NCBI RefSeq assembly: GCF_024498075.1
Contig: NZ_JANHOF010000006.1
Coordinates: 124,001-188,000, forward strand
From: Paenibacillus mendelii
GTDB taxonomy: Bacteria; Bacillota; Bacilli; Paenibacillales; Paenibacillaceae
Reading direction: 5' to 3'
Length of the DNA: 64,000 nt
Under the pieces are notes generated by a model. It had not been told where the DNA came from, searched no databases, and was given only the letters and a program-made list of their open reading frames with translations. Positions 34,208 to 43,253 of the stretch are shown piece by piece (positions within the stretch are counted from its first letter, which is position 1; every line of letters starts with the position of its first letter). A program made the translations under genes and the position numbers.

Positions 34208-35950
34208 ATGATTGCGGTTTTGCATAAGCTGGGCTGGTTTTTCAAGCTCGAGAAAAAGAGATATATCGTGGCGATCACACTGCTGATCATCTGCGGCATC
34301 CTTGAAGTGTTTCCGCCGATGATGGTCGGAAGCGCGATCGATTCCATTCAACTTGGCACGTTGACTTGGGGGAGTATGACCACAACGCTGCTGCAGCTTG
34401 CCATTCTAACCATACTGACCTATGCGATATCTTACATTTGGCAGTATAAGCTGTTCGGAGCGGCATTCGTCGTTGAGAAAATGATGCGTTCCAAATTAAT
34501 GCGGCAGTTTCTGCGCATGACCCCGTCTTTCTATGAGCGGAATCGGACGGGAGACCTGATGGCGCGGGCAACGAACGACCTTCAGGCCCTCTCGATGACA
34601 GCCGGCTTCGGTCTGCTCACCTTCATCGATTCGACGTTATGGATGGCAACGCTGCTCGTGACGATGTCGGTGTTCGTCTCCTGGAAGCTGACGCTCGTCT
34701 CGATCCTGCCGCTCCCATTCATGGCTCTGTTGGTCTCGATCTACGGCAAACGGATCCATAACCGGTTCTCTGATGCGCAGGACGCGTTCGGAACGATGAA
34801 CGAAAGTGTACTTGAGACGATCTCCGGTACAAGGGTTACCCGGGCTTATGTGCAGGAGAGAGCTTCGGAGAAACGGTTCGCGGAAGTCACCGATGATGTG
34901 CTGCGCAAAAATATTGCCGTCGTTCGCATCGATGCGCTGTTCGAACCGACAGTCAAAATATTTGTCGGGGCCAGCTACCTGATTGGCCTCGGTTACGGAG
35001 CTAATCTGGTTTATCACAACGAGCTGACGATTGGCGGCCTGGTCGCCTTTAACGTCTACCTCGGCATGCTGATCTGGCCAATGTTCGCCATTGGCGAAAT
35101 GATTAACATTATGCAGCGGGGCAACGCTTCATTGGATCGCGTCAATGAGACGCTCGGAGCGAAACCGGATGTTCCGGATCCGGTGGATATTGTGCCTGTC
35201 GCAGCAGCAGGGCAGATCGAGTTCCGGAATGTGACGTTCCGGTATCCATCCTCGTCTGTCGATAACTTAACCGATGTTTCGTTCGCGCTGCAGCACGGCC
35301 AGACGCTGGGCATCGTCGGACGGACGGGAAGCGGTAAGACGACGCTAATCAAGCAGCTGCTGAGGGAATATCCGCTCGGCCAAGGACAGATTGCGATTGC
35401 GGGTACGCCGATCGACCGGATCGAGATGGATCTCTTAAAGTCCTGGTATGGTTATGTGCCTCAGGAGCAGTTCCTCTTCTCGCGAACGGTTAAGAATAAT
35501 ATTCTATTCGGACGCGACGGAGCGGGGGATGCGGAATTGGATCGCGCGATTGCGGCCTCGGCATTCAAGAAGGACTTAACCTTCTTGCCGAGCGGCATGT
35601 CGACACTGGTTGGAGAGAAGGGCGTTGCGTTATCAGGCGGACAGAAGCAGCGGGTATCCATCGCAAGAGCACTTATCGCAGATCCAGACATTCTGCTGCT
35701 GGACGACGCGATGTCCGCCGTTGATGCGCGGACAGAGGCGGAGATTATCGCCAACATCCGCAGTGAACGCGCCGGTAAGACGACATTGATTACGACACAT
35801 CGATTGTCCGCCGTCCAGCACGCCGATTGGATTCTCGTGTTGGATGAAGGAAGAATTATAGAGCAAGGGACACATGAAGCGCTTATGCGGCAAGAAGGCT
35901 GGTACAGTGAGCAATATGTGCGGCAGCAGATTGAAGCGGCGGACGAATAG
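34208..35950 (+). CDS. bmrC: Heterodimeric ABC multidrug exporter subunit, BmrC/YheI-like
   Basis: 580 residues: six-helix exporter domain to about residue 310 and a nucleotide-binding domain after it. Walker A GRTGSGKTT, signature LSGGQKQR, Walker B ILLLDDAMSAVD. In Walker B the catalytic Glu is replaced by Asp (LLLDD), as is usual for the degenerate-site subunit of BmrCD-type heterodimers. Partner is encoded 15 bases downstream. Regulated by the leader attenuator upstream, so expression probably rises with translation inhibitors. Confidence 0.85.
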   Translation: MIAVLHKLGWFFKLEKKRYIVAITLLIICGILEVFPPMMVGSAIDSIQLGTLTWGSMTTTLLQLAILTILTYAISYIWQYKLFGAAFVVEKMMRSKLMRQFLRMTPSFYERNRTGDLMARATNDLQALSMTAGFGLLTFIDSTLWMATLLVTMSVFVSWKLTLVSILPLPFMALLVSIYGKRIHNRFSDAQDAFGTMNESVLETISGTRVTRAYVQERASEKRFAEVTDDVLRKNIAVVRIDALFEPTVKIFVGASYLIGLGYGANLVYHNELTIGGLVAFNVYLGMLIWPMFAIGEMINIMQRGNASLDRVNETLGAKPDVPDPVDIVPVAAAGQIEFRNVTFRYPSSSVDNLTDVSFALQHGQTLGIVGRTGSGKTTLIKQLLREYPLGQGQIAIAGTPIDRIEMDLLKSWYGYVPQEQFLFSRTVKNNILFGRDGAGDAELDRAIAASAFKKDLTFLPSGMSTLVGEKGVALSGGQKQRVSIARALIADPDILLLDDAMSAVDARTEAEIIANIRSERAGKTTLITTHRLSAVQHADWILVLDEGRIIEQGTHEALMRQEGWYSEQYVRQQIEAADE

Positions 35951-35965
35951 AGGCGGTGAAGGCAC

Positions 35966-38128
35966 GTGAGCAAGGAAAAGGAAAAGGAATTGGAATTAGA
36001 GCTGGCACAAGGGGATCCGGATCATGATCTCCCGCCGGCGGACACGAAGCGGACGGTTAAGCGGCTCGTGCGTTATGCGATGCGGGTTAAAGGACCGCTG
36101 CTGATTGCGATCCTCATGCTGACTGTCGCGGTTGCGACGGATTTAGCGGGACCGCTGGTCGCGAAACGGCTGATCGACGTTCATATAACGGGCATTGAGC
36201 AGCCGTGGTACGGAGCGGATGCGGACGATAAACATGCTGTGGAGTATCAAGGCAGTGCGTATAAACGCGCCGATCATTTTGAAGAAGGAGAAGCCCGCGG
36301 CCCGGAAGTAAGGGTGCTTCAGGTTAACCAGGATTATTATTTCGTTCCGTCATCGATTGCCTTCGATGGGGTTCGGACCGTTGGAGAGAACGGTAAGGTT
36401 ACCATTACGAAGGGCACGGAATCCGCTTCTTACGAAGCTGCAAAGCTGAGCAAGGGAGAGCTGTACCGGTTCTTCCAGCCGGAGATCGGCGGGCTGCTGC
36501 AGCTCTGCTGGTTTTACTTCGGCCTGGTCTTGCTGTCGGCGTTGTTCTCTTATGGCCAGCGCTATTATTTGCAGGCATCCGCAAACCGCATTATCCGCAA
36601 TATGCGTAACGAAGTATTCGGGCACATCAATAGGCTGCCGGTACGGTACTTTGACAATTTACCAGCAGGTAAGGTTGTATCGCGGATTACGAACGACACC
36701 GAGTCGATCCGTGAGCTGTATGTGACGGTGCTTGCGAACTTTTTTACAGGTACGATTTATATGGCGGGGATCTTCGCGGCGCTGTTCATCCTCGATGTGA
36801 AGCTCGCTACGATTTGTTTGTTTATCCTTCCGGTATTGGTCATCTGGATTATCCTCTACGGTAAAGTTGCCAAGCGGTATAACCGGATTATCCGTTCGAC
36901 CTTAAGCGAAATTAACGGCCGCATTAATGAAACGATTCAAGGGATGGCGGTCATCCGCGCATTCCGCAAAGAGAAGAAGATGGAACAGGAGTTCGAGAAT
37001 TATAACGTAGAGAACTTCAATTTCAAGAGTAAGCTGCTTAGTCTGAATGCGTGGACCGGCCACAATCTGGTCAATGTAATCCGGAACGCAGCCTACGTCG
37101 CACTCATCTATTATTTCGGCAGCGGCTCGCTGTCCGGCCCGGAGGCGATTGTATCGCTTGGCGTGCTGTACGCCTTCGTCGATTACTTGAACCGGTTGTT
37201 CCAACCGATCGTTAATATCGTGAACCAACTGCCTAACCTGGAAACGGCGCTCGTCTCGGCAGAACGGGTATTCGTTCTTCTGGACGAGAAGGGCGAGGAC
37301 GTATCCGACGAGCACATGAAGCGGTACAACGGCAATGTGACTTTCGAGGATGTGTGGTTTGCTTATAACGAAGGAGAGAATGTCCTCAAGGGGATTTCGT
37401 TCGAAGCCAAGCAGGGCCAGACCGTTGCACTGATCGGGCATACAGGATCGGGCAAAAGCTCGATCATCAATCTGTTATTCCGTTTCTATGATGTCGACAG
37501 CGGACGCGTAACCATCGATGGCGTTGACATTCGCACGATGCCGCGCCAGACGATGCGGGAGCATATGGGGATCGTGCTGCAGGATCCGTTCCTGTTTACG
37601 GGAACGATTGCTTCTAATATATCGATGGATGATCCGTCCATCACCCGCGAGCGCGTAGAGAAGGCGATGAAGGATGTCGGAGCCGATCGGGTGCTGAAGA
37701 ATCTGCCGAAGGGGATCGACGAACCGGTCATCGAGAAAGGCAGCACGCTTTCGGCAGGCCAGCGCCAGCTCATCTCTTTCGCACGGGCGCTTGCGTTCGA
37801 CCCAGCGATTCTTATTCTGGATGAGGCGACGTCCAATATCGATACCGAGACCGAGGCTATGATCCAGGATGCGCTCGAGGTAGTGAAGAAAGGGAGAACG
37901 ACATTCGTGATTGCCCACCGGCTGTCTACGATTAAGAACGCGGATCTCATCCTCGTCCTCGACCGCGGTGAAGTCGTGGAACGCGGCAACCACGACACAT
38001 TGATCGCGCGCGGCGGCAAGTACTATCAGATGTACCAGCTGCAGCAGGGCGACCCAGCGGCTGCTCCTTCCGAGGTCGAAGTGTCCACTACGAAGATTAC
38101 GACATCGACCGGTGCCTATTCCGTTTAA
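35966..38128 (+). CDS. bmrD: Heterodimeric ABC multidrug exporter subunit, BmrD/YheH-like
   Basis: 720 residues. After membrane helix 1 an extracytoplasmic insertion of about 110 residues (from GIEQPWYGADADDKH to KGELYRFFQPEIGG) precedes helix 2; BmrD has such an extracellular domain. The NBD has Walker A GHTGSGKSS, an LSAGQRQL signature variant and Walker B ILILDEATSNID with the catalytic Glu intact, so this subunit completes the active ATP site. GTG start. A hairpin at 38300-38360 may end the transcript. Confidence 0.87.
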   Translation: MSKEKEKELELELAQGDPDHDLPPADTKRTVKRLVRYAMRVKGPLLIAILMLTVAVATDLAGPLVAKRLIDVHITGIEQPWYGADADDKHAVEYQGSAYKRADHFEEGEARGPEVRVLQVNQDYYFVPSSIAFDGVRTVGENGKVTITKGTESASYEAAKLSKGELYRFFQPEIGGLLQLCWFYFGLVLLSALFSYGQRYYLQASANRIIRNMRNEVFGHINRLPVRYFDNLPAGKVVSRITNDTESIRELYVTVLANFFTGTIYMAGIFAALFILDVKLATICLFILPVLVIWIILYGKVAKRYNRIIRSTLSEINGRINETIQGMAVIRAFRKEKKMEQEFENYNVENFNFKSKLLSLNAWTGHNLVNVIRNAAYVALIYYFGSGSLSGPEAIVSLGVLYAFVDYLNRLFQPIVNIVNQLPNLETALVSAERVFVLLDEKGEDVSDEHMKRYNGNVTFEDVWFAYNEGENVLKGISFEAKQGQTVALIGHTGSGKSSIINLLFRFYDVDSGRVTIDGVDIRTMPRQTMREHMGIVLQDPFLFTGTIASNISMDDPSITRERVEKAMKDVGADRVLKNLPKGIDEPVIEKGSTLSAGQRQLISFARALAFDPAILILDEATSNIDTETEAMIQDALEVVKKGRTTFVIAHRLSTIKNADLILVLDRGEVVERGNHDTLIARGGKYYQMYQLQQGDPAAAPSEVEVSTTKITTSTGAYSV

Positions 38129-38418
38129 AATGCCGCCGGTTGATTGAAGATTGAATGGATCGGCGAATAACCGGCGAAGAACCGACGAACCGTCGAACCG
38201 ACGATGAACCGTCGAACCGTCGTAGAACCGTCGAGAAACCGACGATGAACTGACGAACCGACGATGAACCGTCGAAAAACCGACTTATCAATAGATCGGC
38301 CACGAGAAAGAGCGATTGGACAACTGCCATTTGGCAGGGTCTGAACGCTTTTTCTTGTGGTTTGGTGAGCATCTTGCTGCAGCAGCTGGAATTTCGTCTG
38401 CCCCAACTGTGTACCGCG
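38129..38418. other. AACCGNCG simple repeat and downstream hairpin
   Basis: From 38168 to 38284 the octamer AACCG(A/T/G)CG recurs about eleven times with short A/G-rich interruptions. Then CCACGAGAAAGAGCG (38300-38314) pairs with CGCTTTTTCTTGTGG (38346-38360), enclosing TGCCA-TT-TGGCA; this is a possible terminator of the exporter operon. Confidence 0.55.
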
Positions 38419-39530
38419 GCTGTAACGCCGCTTTGTACCGTTACAGCCCGCAGATCCAGCTGCCGGGCCAGTGCTCCACGGCTGTAACGCCGAAAAAGGG
38501 CGTTACAGCTAAGCAATTCGCAGTTGTGCCGAGCTGTAACGCCGTTTTGTACCGTTACAGCCCGCGGATCCGGCTGCCTGGTCAGCGCTCCGCGGCTGTA
38601 ACGCCGGAAAAGGGCGTTACAGCTAAGCAATCCGCAGTCGCGCCGAGCTGTAACGCCGTTTTGTACCGTTACAGCTCGCGATCCCGGCTGCCCGGTCAGC
38701 GCTCCGTCGCTGTAACGCCTGAAAAGGGCGTTACAGCTAGGCAATTCGCAGTCGTGCCGAGCTGTAACGCCGTTTTGTACCGTTACAGCTGAGCAATTCG
38801 CAGTCGCGCTGAGCTGTAACGCTGCTTTGTACCGTTATAACCTGCAGATCCGGCTGCCGGGCCAGTGCTCCGCGGCTGTAACGCCGAAAAAGGGCGTTAC
38901 AGCTAAGCAATTCGCAGTCGCGCCGAGCTGTAACGCCGTTTTGTACCGTTACAGCTCGCAGATCCGGCTGCCCGGTCAGCGCTTCGCGGCTGTAACGCCG
39001 TTTTGTACCGTTACAGCCCGCGGATCCGGCTGCCCGGTTAGCGCTCCGCCGCTGTAACGCCGGAAAAGGGCGTTACAGCTGAGCAATTCGCAGTCGCGCT
39101 GAGCTGTAACGCCGTTTTGTACCGTTACAGCCCGCAGATCCGGCTGCCGGGCCAGCGCTCCGTCGCTGTAACGCCGGAAAAGGGCGTTACAGCTGAGCAA
39201 TTCGCAGTCGTGCCGAGCTGTAACGCCGCTTTGTACCGTTAAAGCCCGCAGATCCGGCTGCCGAGCCAGTGCACCGCCGCTGTAACGCCGGAAAAGGGCG
39301 TTATAGCTAAGCAATTCGCAGTCGCGCTGAGCTGTAACGCCGTTTTGTACCGTTACAGCCCGCAGATCCGGCTGCCGGGCCAGCGCTCCGTCGCTGTAAT
39401 GCCGGAAAAGGGCGTTACAGCTAGGCAATTCGCAGTCCTGCCGAGCTGTACGCCGTTTTGTACCGTTACAGCTCGGATCCCGGCTGCCGGGCCAGTGCTC
39501 CGCCGTAACGCCGGGAAAGGGCGTTACAGC
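38419..39530. repeat. Tandem array of 114-bp double-hairpin units
   Basis: Units begin (GCTGTAACGCCG) at 38419, 38533, 38647, 38761, 38813, 38927, 38989, 39103, 39217, 39331 and 39445. Spacing is 114 bases except for 52 after 38761 and 62 after 38927. Each unit has hairpin A (GCTGTAACGCCG, TTTTGTAC, CGTTACAGC; 29 b), spacer 1 (about 33 b), hairpin B (GCTGTAACGCC-GGAAAAG-GGCGTTACAGC; 29 b) and spacer 2 (about 23 b). Spacers are conserved between units. Because 114 is divisible by three, the array keeps frames open on both strands, producing false 38-residue repeat proteins. Confidence 0.9.
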
Positions 39531-39686
39531 GGCGCCTCCCGCCAACGTACCCCGCTGCCGCGCTCCTCCGTACCGTTACAGAACCCTCGAGTTTCCGCTG
39601 TTCGAGTTAGAACGAATATCAGCTTTCACTTAACACTTCTTGCCTGCATTAAACAGTGGAACGGATAAAAACTTTCACCAAAACTC

Positions 39687-39744
39687 TTTAAAAAAGTATA
39701 TTATAGTTTTATAATGTATACGTAAAACGTCATGGTATATACTT
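39687..39744 (+). promoter_or_regulatory. Promoter and operator half-sites of the GH106-like gene
   Basis: TTTAAA (39687-39692), 17 bases, TATAAT (39710-39715). AAAGTATA at 39693-39700 lies between the two boxes, and GGTATATACTT at 39734-39744 lies downstream; the latter is identical to a sequence at 51470-51480 before the binding-protein gene. Confidence 0.55.
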
Positions 39745-39809
39745 CAAAATACGGAGCAAAGACCAGTCGAACCGGTCCTTACCGGAACGAGAGAAGAGGA
39801 GAATAGACG

Positions 39810-42800
39810 ATGGATCGTAAATTGTTAGAACAATTTCAACAACCAACTCCCGCTTTCCAGGGAAAGCCGTTCTGGTCATGGAACGGCAGGCTGGAGAAGG
39901 AAGAGCTGCTTCGCCAGATTCACATGTTCAAAGAGATGGGATTTGGCGGCTTCTTCATGCATTCCCGTACAGGCCTGCAGACCGAGTATCTGGGTGAGGA
40001 ATGGTTTGAACTGATCAATGCTTGTGCGGAAGAAGCGGAGAAGCTGGGCATGGAGGCTTGGCTATACGATGAAGACCGGTGGCCGAGCGGCACAGCGGGC
40101 GGACTTGTTACGGAGGAGCCCAAATATAGACTGAAGTATATCCGGCTGCGGGTTGTTCCGGCTGTGGAATTTCAATGGAACCCGGAAGCGGTTGCCGCAT
40201 TCATATGCAAGCTGGACGGATTAGCCTACACGGACTGCCGCAAGCTGAGCAGTGCCGAGGAGTGGCAGCATATTGCCGGCGATACCCAAGCGCTGGAAGG
40301 GCAGCAAATCCTTCTGTTCACCATTGAGGAGCAGGAGAAGGAAAGCTTCTATAACGGCTATACGTACCTGGATACGATGAACCGGGAAGCGGTAGACCGA
40401 TTTCTGGAATTAACGCATGAGAAATATAAATTGAACTCAGAACAACATTTTGGCCGCGCCATTCAAGGCATCTTCACCGATGAGCCGCACCGGGGCTCGT
40501 TGATGGATGGCTTTGGGGGGAACAACGCCGATCCTCATTGGCTTGCGCCATGGACGTATACGATATTTGACAAGTTCAAGGAGAAATACGGCTATGATTT
40601 GGTGCCTCTCCTGCCTGAACTGTTCCTGCAGCCTGAGGGAAGAAGCATTTCGCCGGTCAAATGGCATTACACAGACCTCCTGCAGGATATGTTCCACGAT
40701 AATTTCGCGAAACCGATTCAGGAATGGTGCAGAAATCATAATCTGAAATTAACGGGACATGTGCTTCACGAAGACAGCTTAGCCGCCCAATCGGCCATGA
40801 TTGGCTCGGTCATGCGCTATTATGAGCATATGGATTATCCAGGTGTCGACGTGCTGTCAGAAGGCAACATGAACTTCTGGATCGTGAAGCAGCTTTCTTC
40901 GGCAGCCCGCCAGCTCGGCAAGACATGGCTGCTCTCGGAGCTGTACGGCTGCACCGGCTGGCAGATGCCGCTGGAAGGGCATAAAGCCGTGGGCGATTGG
41001 CAGGCGCTGTTCGGCATTAATGTTCGCTGCCATCACTTATCCTGGTATTCGATGGAGGGCGAGGCGAAGCGGGACTATCCGGCAAGCATCTTCCGTCAAT
41101 CGGGCTGGTGGAGAGAATATGAAGGGCTGGAGGATTACTTCTCGCGGTTAGGGGTCATTCTTTCGCAGGGGACGCCTGTATGTGAGCTGCTGGTCTTGAA
41201 TCCAGTGGAAAGCGTATGGTGCCAAATCTATCCGGGCTGGTCGCGCGGTCTTGGCGCACAGTCGCCTGCTGTTATCGAGCTGGAGCGGCATTATCAGACC
41301 ACGTTCCATTGGCTCTCCGGCGCACAAATCGACTTCGATTACGGCGACGAGGAGATGATGTCCCGGCTTAGCAGCATCGAGCGCGATGAGAACGGCAAGG
41401 CGATTCTGCGTGTCGGCGAAGCGGTCTATCGGACGGTGCTCGTGACGGGCATGACAACGATGCGCGCAACGACCCTGCGTCTGCTGGAAGCGTTCCGTGA
41501 AGCGGGCGGTTCGGTCATTGTGGCCGGCGAAGCTCCGCATTATATCGATGCGGTTCCATCGGAAGCGGCCGAGCAGCTGGCTCGCCGATCCACGCATGTG
41601 CCTTTCGTGCAAGGAGAGCTGGTTCAAGCGGTGTCCTCTGAAATCGAGCTGCCTGTAACGGTGCGGGATGCGCAAACAGGGAAGCCGATTGCGGATATCT
41701 TCGTACAGGTCCGTCAAGATGAAGGCAATCTATATGCCGTTATCATGAACATGAACCGCAAACAATGGCATCGGAACGTTGAGATCGTGATTCGTCAGTC
41801 AGCCGCCGCTGTAGAGGAATGGTTCTGTGCAACAGGCGAACGACTGGCGGTTCCTTACGCGAGCGAAGGCGGCATACCCGCATTCGTGACCGATTTTGCG
41901 CCGACGGGCGAGCATGTGTATGTGATTCGTACCGCTGCTTCGCCGGAAGCTGCCGCAGCCAAGGCACTGCCTTCGTTGATCCGGTATGAAGAGACGAAGA
42001 CGGCTGAGCTAAGCGGCTCCTATGCTTACCGTTTGAACGAACCAAATGTGTATGTGCTCGATCGGGCGGCCTATCAGATCGACGGCGGCAGCTGGAGCGC
42101 GCCGCTCGAAATATTGAAAGCAGACCGGGCAATCCGCCGGGAGCTAGGGATGCCTTATCGCGCCGGTGATATGATACAACCGTGGTACAGAGAAAAATTC
42201 ATGCAGGAAACGGTACAGCAGGGTACGCCGCTTGCACTGCGCTTTACCCTTAACGTAGATGAATTGCCGCAGGGCAGCGTTTACTTGGCGGTAGAACGGC
42301 CGGAGCGTCTGAACATCCGTCTGAATGGTCAAGCGTTGGGCACACAAGTGAACGATGAAGAGTGGATCGACCCATGCTTTGTCAAACTCGTTATTCCGTC
42401 TGGCGTGCTTGTGGCTGGCGAGAATCAGCTGGACGTATCCTTGGAGTTCCACCCTGGCTTTGATTTGGAGGCCATGTACCTGCTCGGAAACTTCGGTGTC
42501 CGGACCGAGGGTACGACTCGAACCATCGAGAGGCTTCCTGAACGCCTGAATGCGGGAGACATCACCAAACAAGGACTTCCATTCTATGGCGGTACGGTGA
42601 CGTATAAGCTTGATGCGGAGCAGCTGCAGCAGGCTCTTGACGCAATCGGCGGCGACGACTCCGGCCGAGGCGGGAAAGCTGTCATTGCCTTCCCTTCCTT
42701 CGATGCAGCCTGCATCAATATGAGGTTCGGAGACCAAGCATCCATGATGGCGTGGCAGCCTTATGAGGCGGATCTAGCTGCAGGAGAAGCGGAGTTCGAC

Positions 42801-42995
42801 ATGGTGCTTACGCGCCGCAATACATTCGGACCGCTCCACCAACTGCCGCTTCATACGCCGCATTATGGACCGGACAATTGGGTGACGGAAGGCGCGTCAT
42901 TCTCGGAGGCCGATGTTCTGCTTCCGTCAGGACTTCTTGGAGCGCCGAGACTGGTATGGAAACGGGAGCTCCCGGCACCCTCCGGGCTGCGTTAA
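39810..42995 (+). CDS. Large glycoside hydrolase, GH106/alpha-L-rhamnosidase-like
   Basis: 1061 residues, no signal peptide, so it works in the cytoplasm. The N-terminus PTPAFQGKPFWSWNGRLEKEELLRQI and GFGGFFMHSRTGLQTEYLGEEW, then YDEDRWPSGTAGG and a FTDEPH segment near residue 225, are typical of the TIM-barrel part of GH106-like proteins. C-terminal beta-sandwich modules follow (about 780-1000, GH2-type sugar-binding). Members remove alpha-L-rhamnose from pectin or gellan fragments. The GH78-like gene and rhamnonate dehydratase downstream support rhamnose as substrate, but specificity is inferred. GAGGAG precedes the ATG. Confidence 0.68.
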   Translation: MDRKLLEQFQQPTPAFQGKPFWSWNGRLEKEELLRQIHMFKEMGFGGFFMHSRTGLQTEYLGEEWFELINACAEEAEKLGMEAWLYDEDRWPSGTAGGLVTEEPKYRLKYIRLRVVPAVEFQWNPEAVAAFICKLDGLAYTDCRKLSSAEEWQHIAGDTQALEGQQILLFTIEEQEKESFYNGYTYLDTMNREAVDRFLELTHEKYKLNSEQHFGRAIQGIFTDEPHRGSLMDGFGGNNADPHWLAPWTYTIFDKFKEKYGYDLVPLLPELFLQPEGRSISPVKWHYTDLLQDMFHDNFAKPIQEWCRNHNLKLTGHVLHEDSLAAQSAMIGSVMRYYEHMDYPGVDVLSEGNMNFWIVKQLSSAARQLGKTWLLSELYGCTGWQMPLEGHKAVGDWQALFGINVRCHHLSWYSMEGEAKRDYPASIFRQSGWWREYEGLEDYFSRLGVILSQGTPVCELLVLNPVESVWCQIYPGWSRGLGAQSPAVIELERHYQTTFHWLSGAQIDFDYGDEEMMSRLSSIERDENGKAILRVGEAVYRTVLVTGMTTMRATTLRLLEAFREAGGSVIVAGEAPHYIDAVPSEAAEQLARRSTHVPFVQGELVQAVSSEIELPVTVRDAQTGKPIADIFVQVRQDEGNLYAVIMNMNRKQWHRNVEIVIRQSAAAVEEWFCATGERLAVPYASEGGIPAFVTDFAPTGEHVYVIRTAASPEAAAAKALPSLIRYEETKTAELSGSYAYRLNEPNVYVLDRAAYQIDGGSWSAPLEILKADRAIRRELGMPYRAGDMIQPWYREKFMQETVQQGTPLALRFTLNVDELPQGSVYLAVERPERLNIRLNGQALGTQVNDEEWIDPCFVKLVIPSGVLVAGENQLDVSLEFHPGFDLEAMYLLGNFGVRTEGTTRTIERLPERLNAGDITKQGLPFYGGTVTYKLDAEQLQQALDAIGGDDSGRGGKAVIAFPSFDAACINMRFGDQASMMAWQPYEADLAAGEAEFDMVLTRRNTFGPLHQLPLHTPHYGPDNWVTEGASFSEADVLLPSGLLGAPRLVWKRELPAPSGLR

Positions 42996-43030
42996 GATGT
43001 TCCGTATATGTAAAAATAATGAGTCATTCT

Positions 43031-43070
43031 AAAGCCGCCCCCGGGAGCATGCTTCTGGGGGCGGCTTTCT
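43031..43070 (+). terminator. Terminator after the GH106-like gene
   Basis: AAAGCCGCCCCC (43031-43042) pairs perfectly with GGGGGCGGCTTT (43057-43068), followed by CTT. Confidence 0.75.
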
Positions 43071-43179
43071 TGCACGGCTATATACCTCGTCATATGGCTG
43101 TACGGTCTTAACGATCTGGATAAGGTGGAATTATACGTCTAAATACTATTCCAAGATTGCAATCTTTCAATAGACATTT

Positions 43180-43208
43180 AAAGTATATGCATTTATCATT
43201 AAGTATAC
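43180..43208 (+). promoter_or_regulatory. Operator half-sites before the GH78-like gene
   Basis: AAAGTATA (43180-43187) and AAGTATAC (43201-43208), 21 bases apart (start to start), i.e. two helical turns. They match the perfect palindrome at the regulator gene (50134-50149). CATAAT at 43208-43213 may be the -10 box. Confidence 0.5.
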
Positions 43209-43253
43209 ATAATAAGAAAGATTGATAGTTATTGTACCGGGAGGGTGATAAGG

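Noticed and set aside
38419-39530. CRISPR array
   Set aside because: Spacers are conserved between units, the repeats contain two different hairpins, and no cas gene is present.
38097-39545. Long open frames on both strands through the hairpin array, coding for 38-residue repeats
   Set aside because: The 114-bp unit is divisible by three, so any stop-free frame stays open. There are no ribosome sites, frames are open on both strands, and single-base indels in the last unit break the frame.
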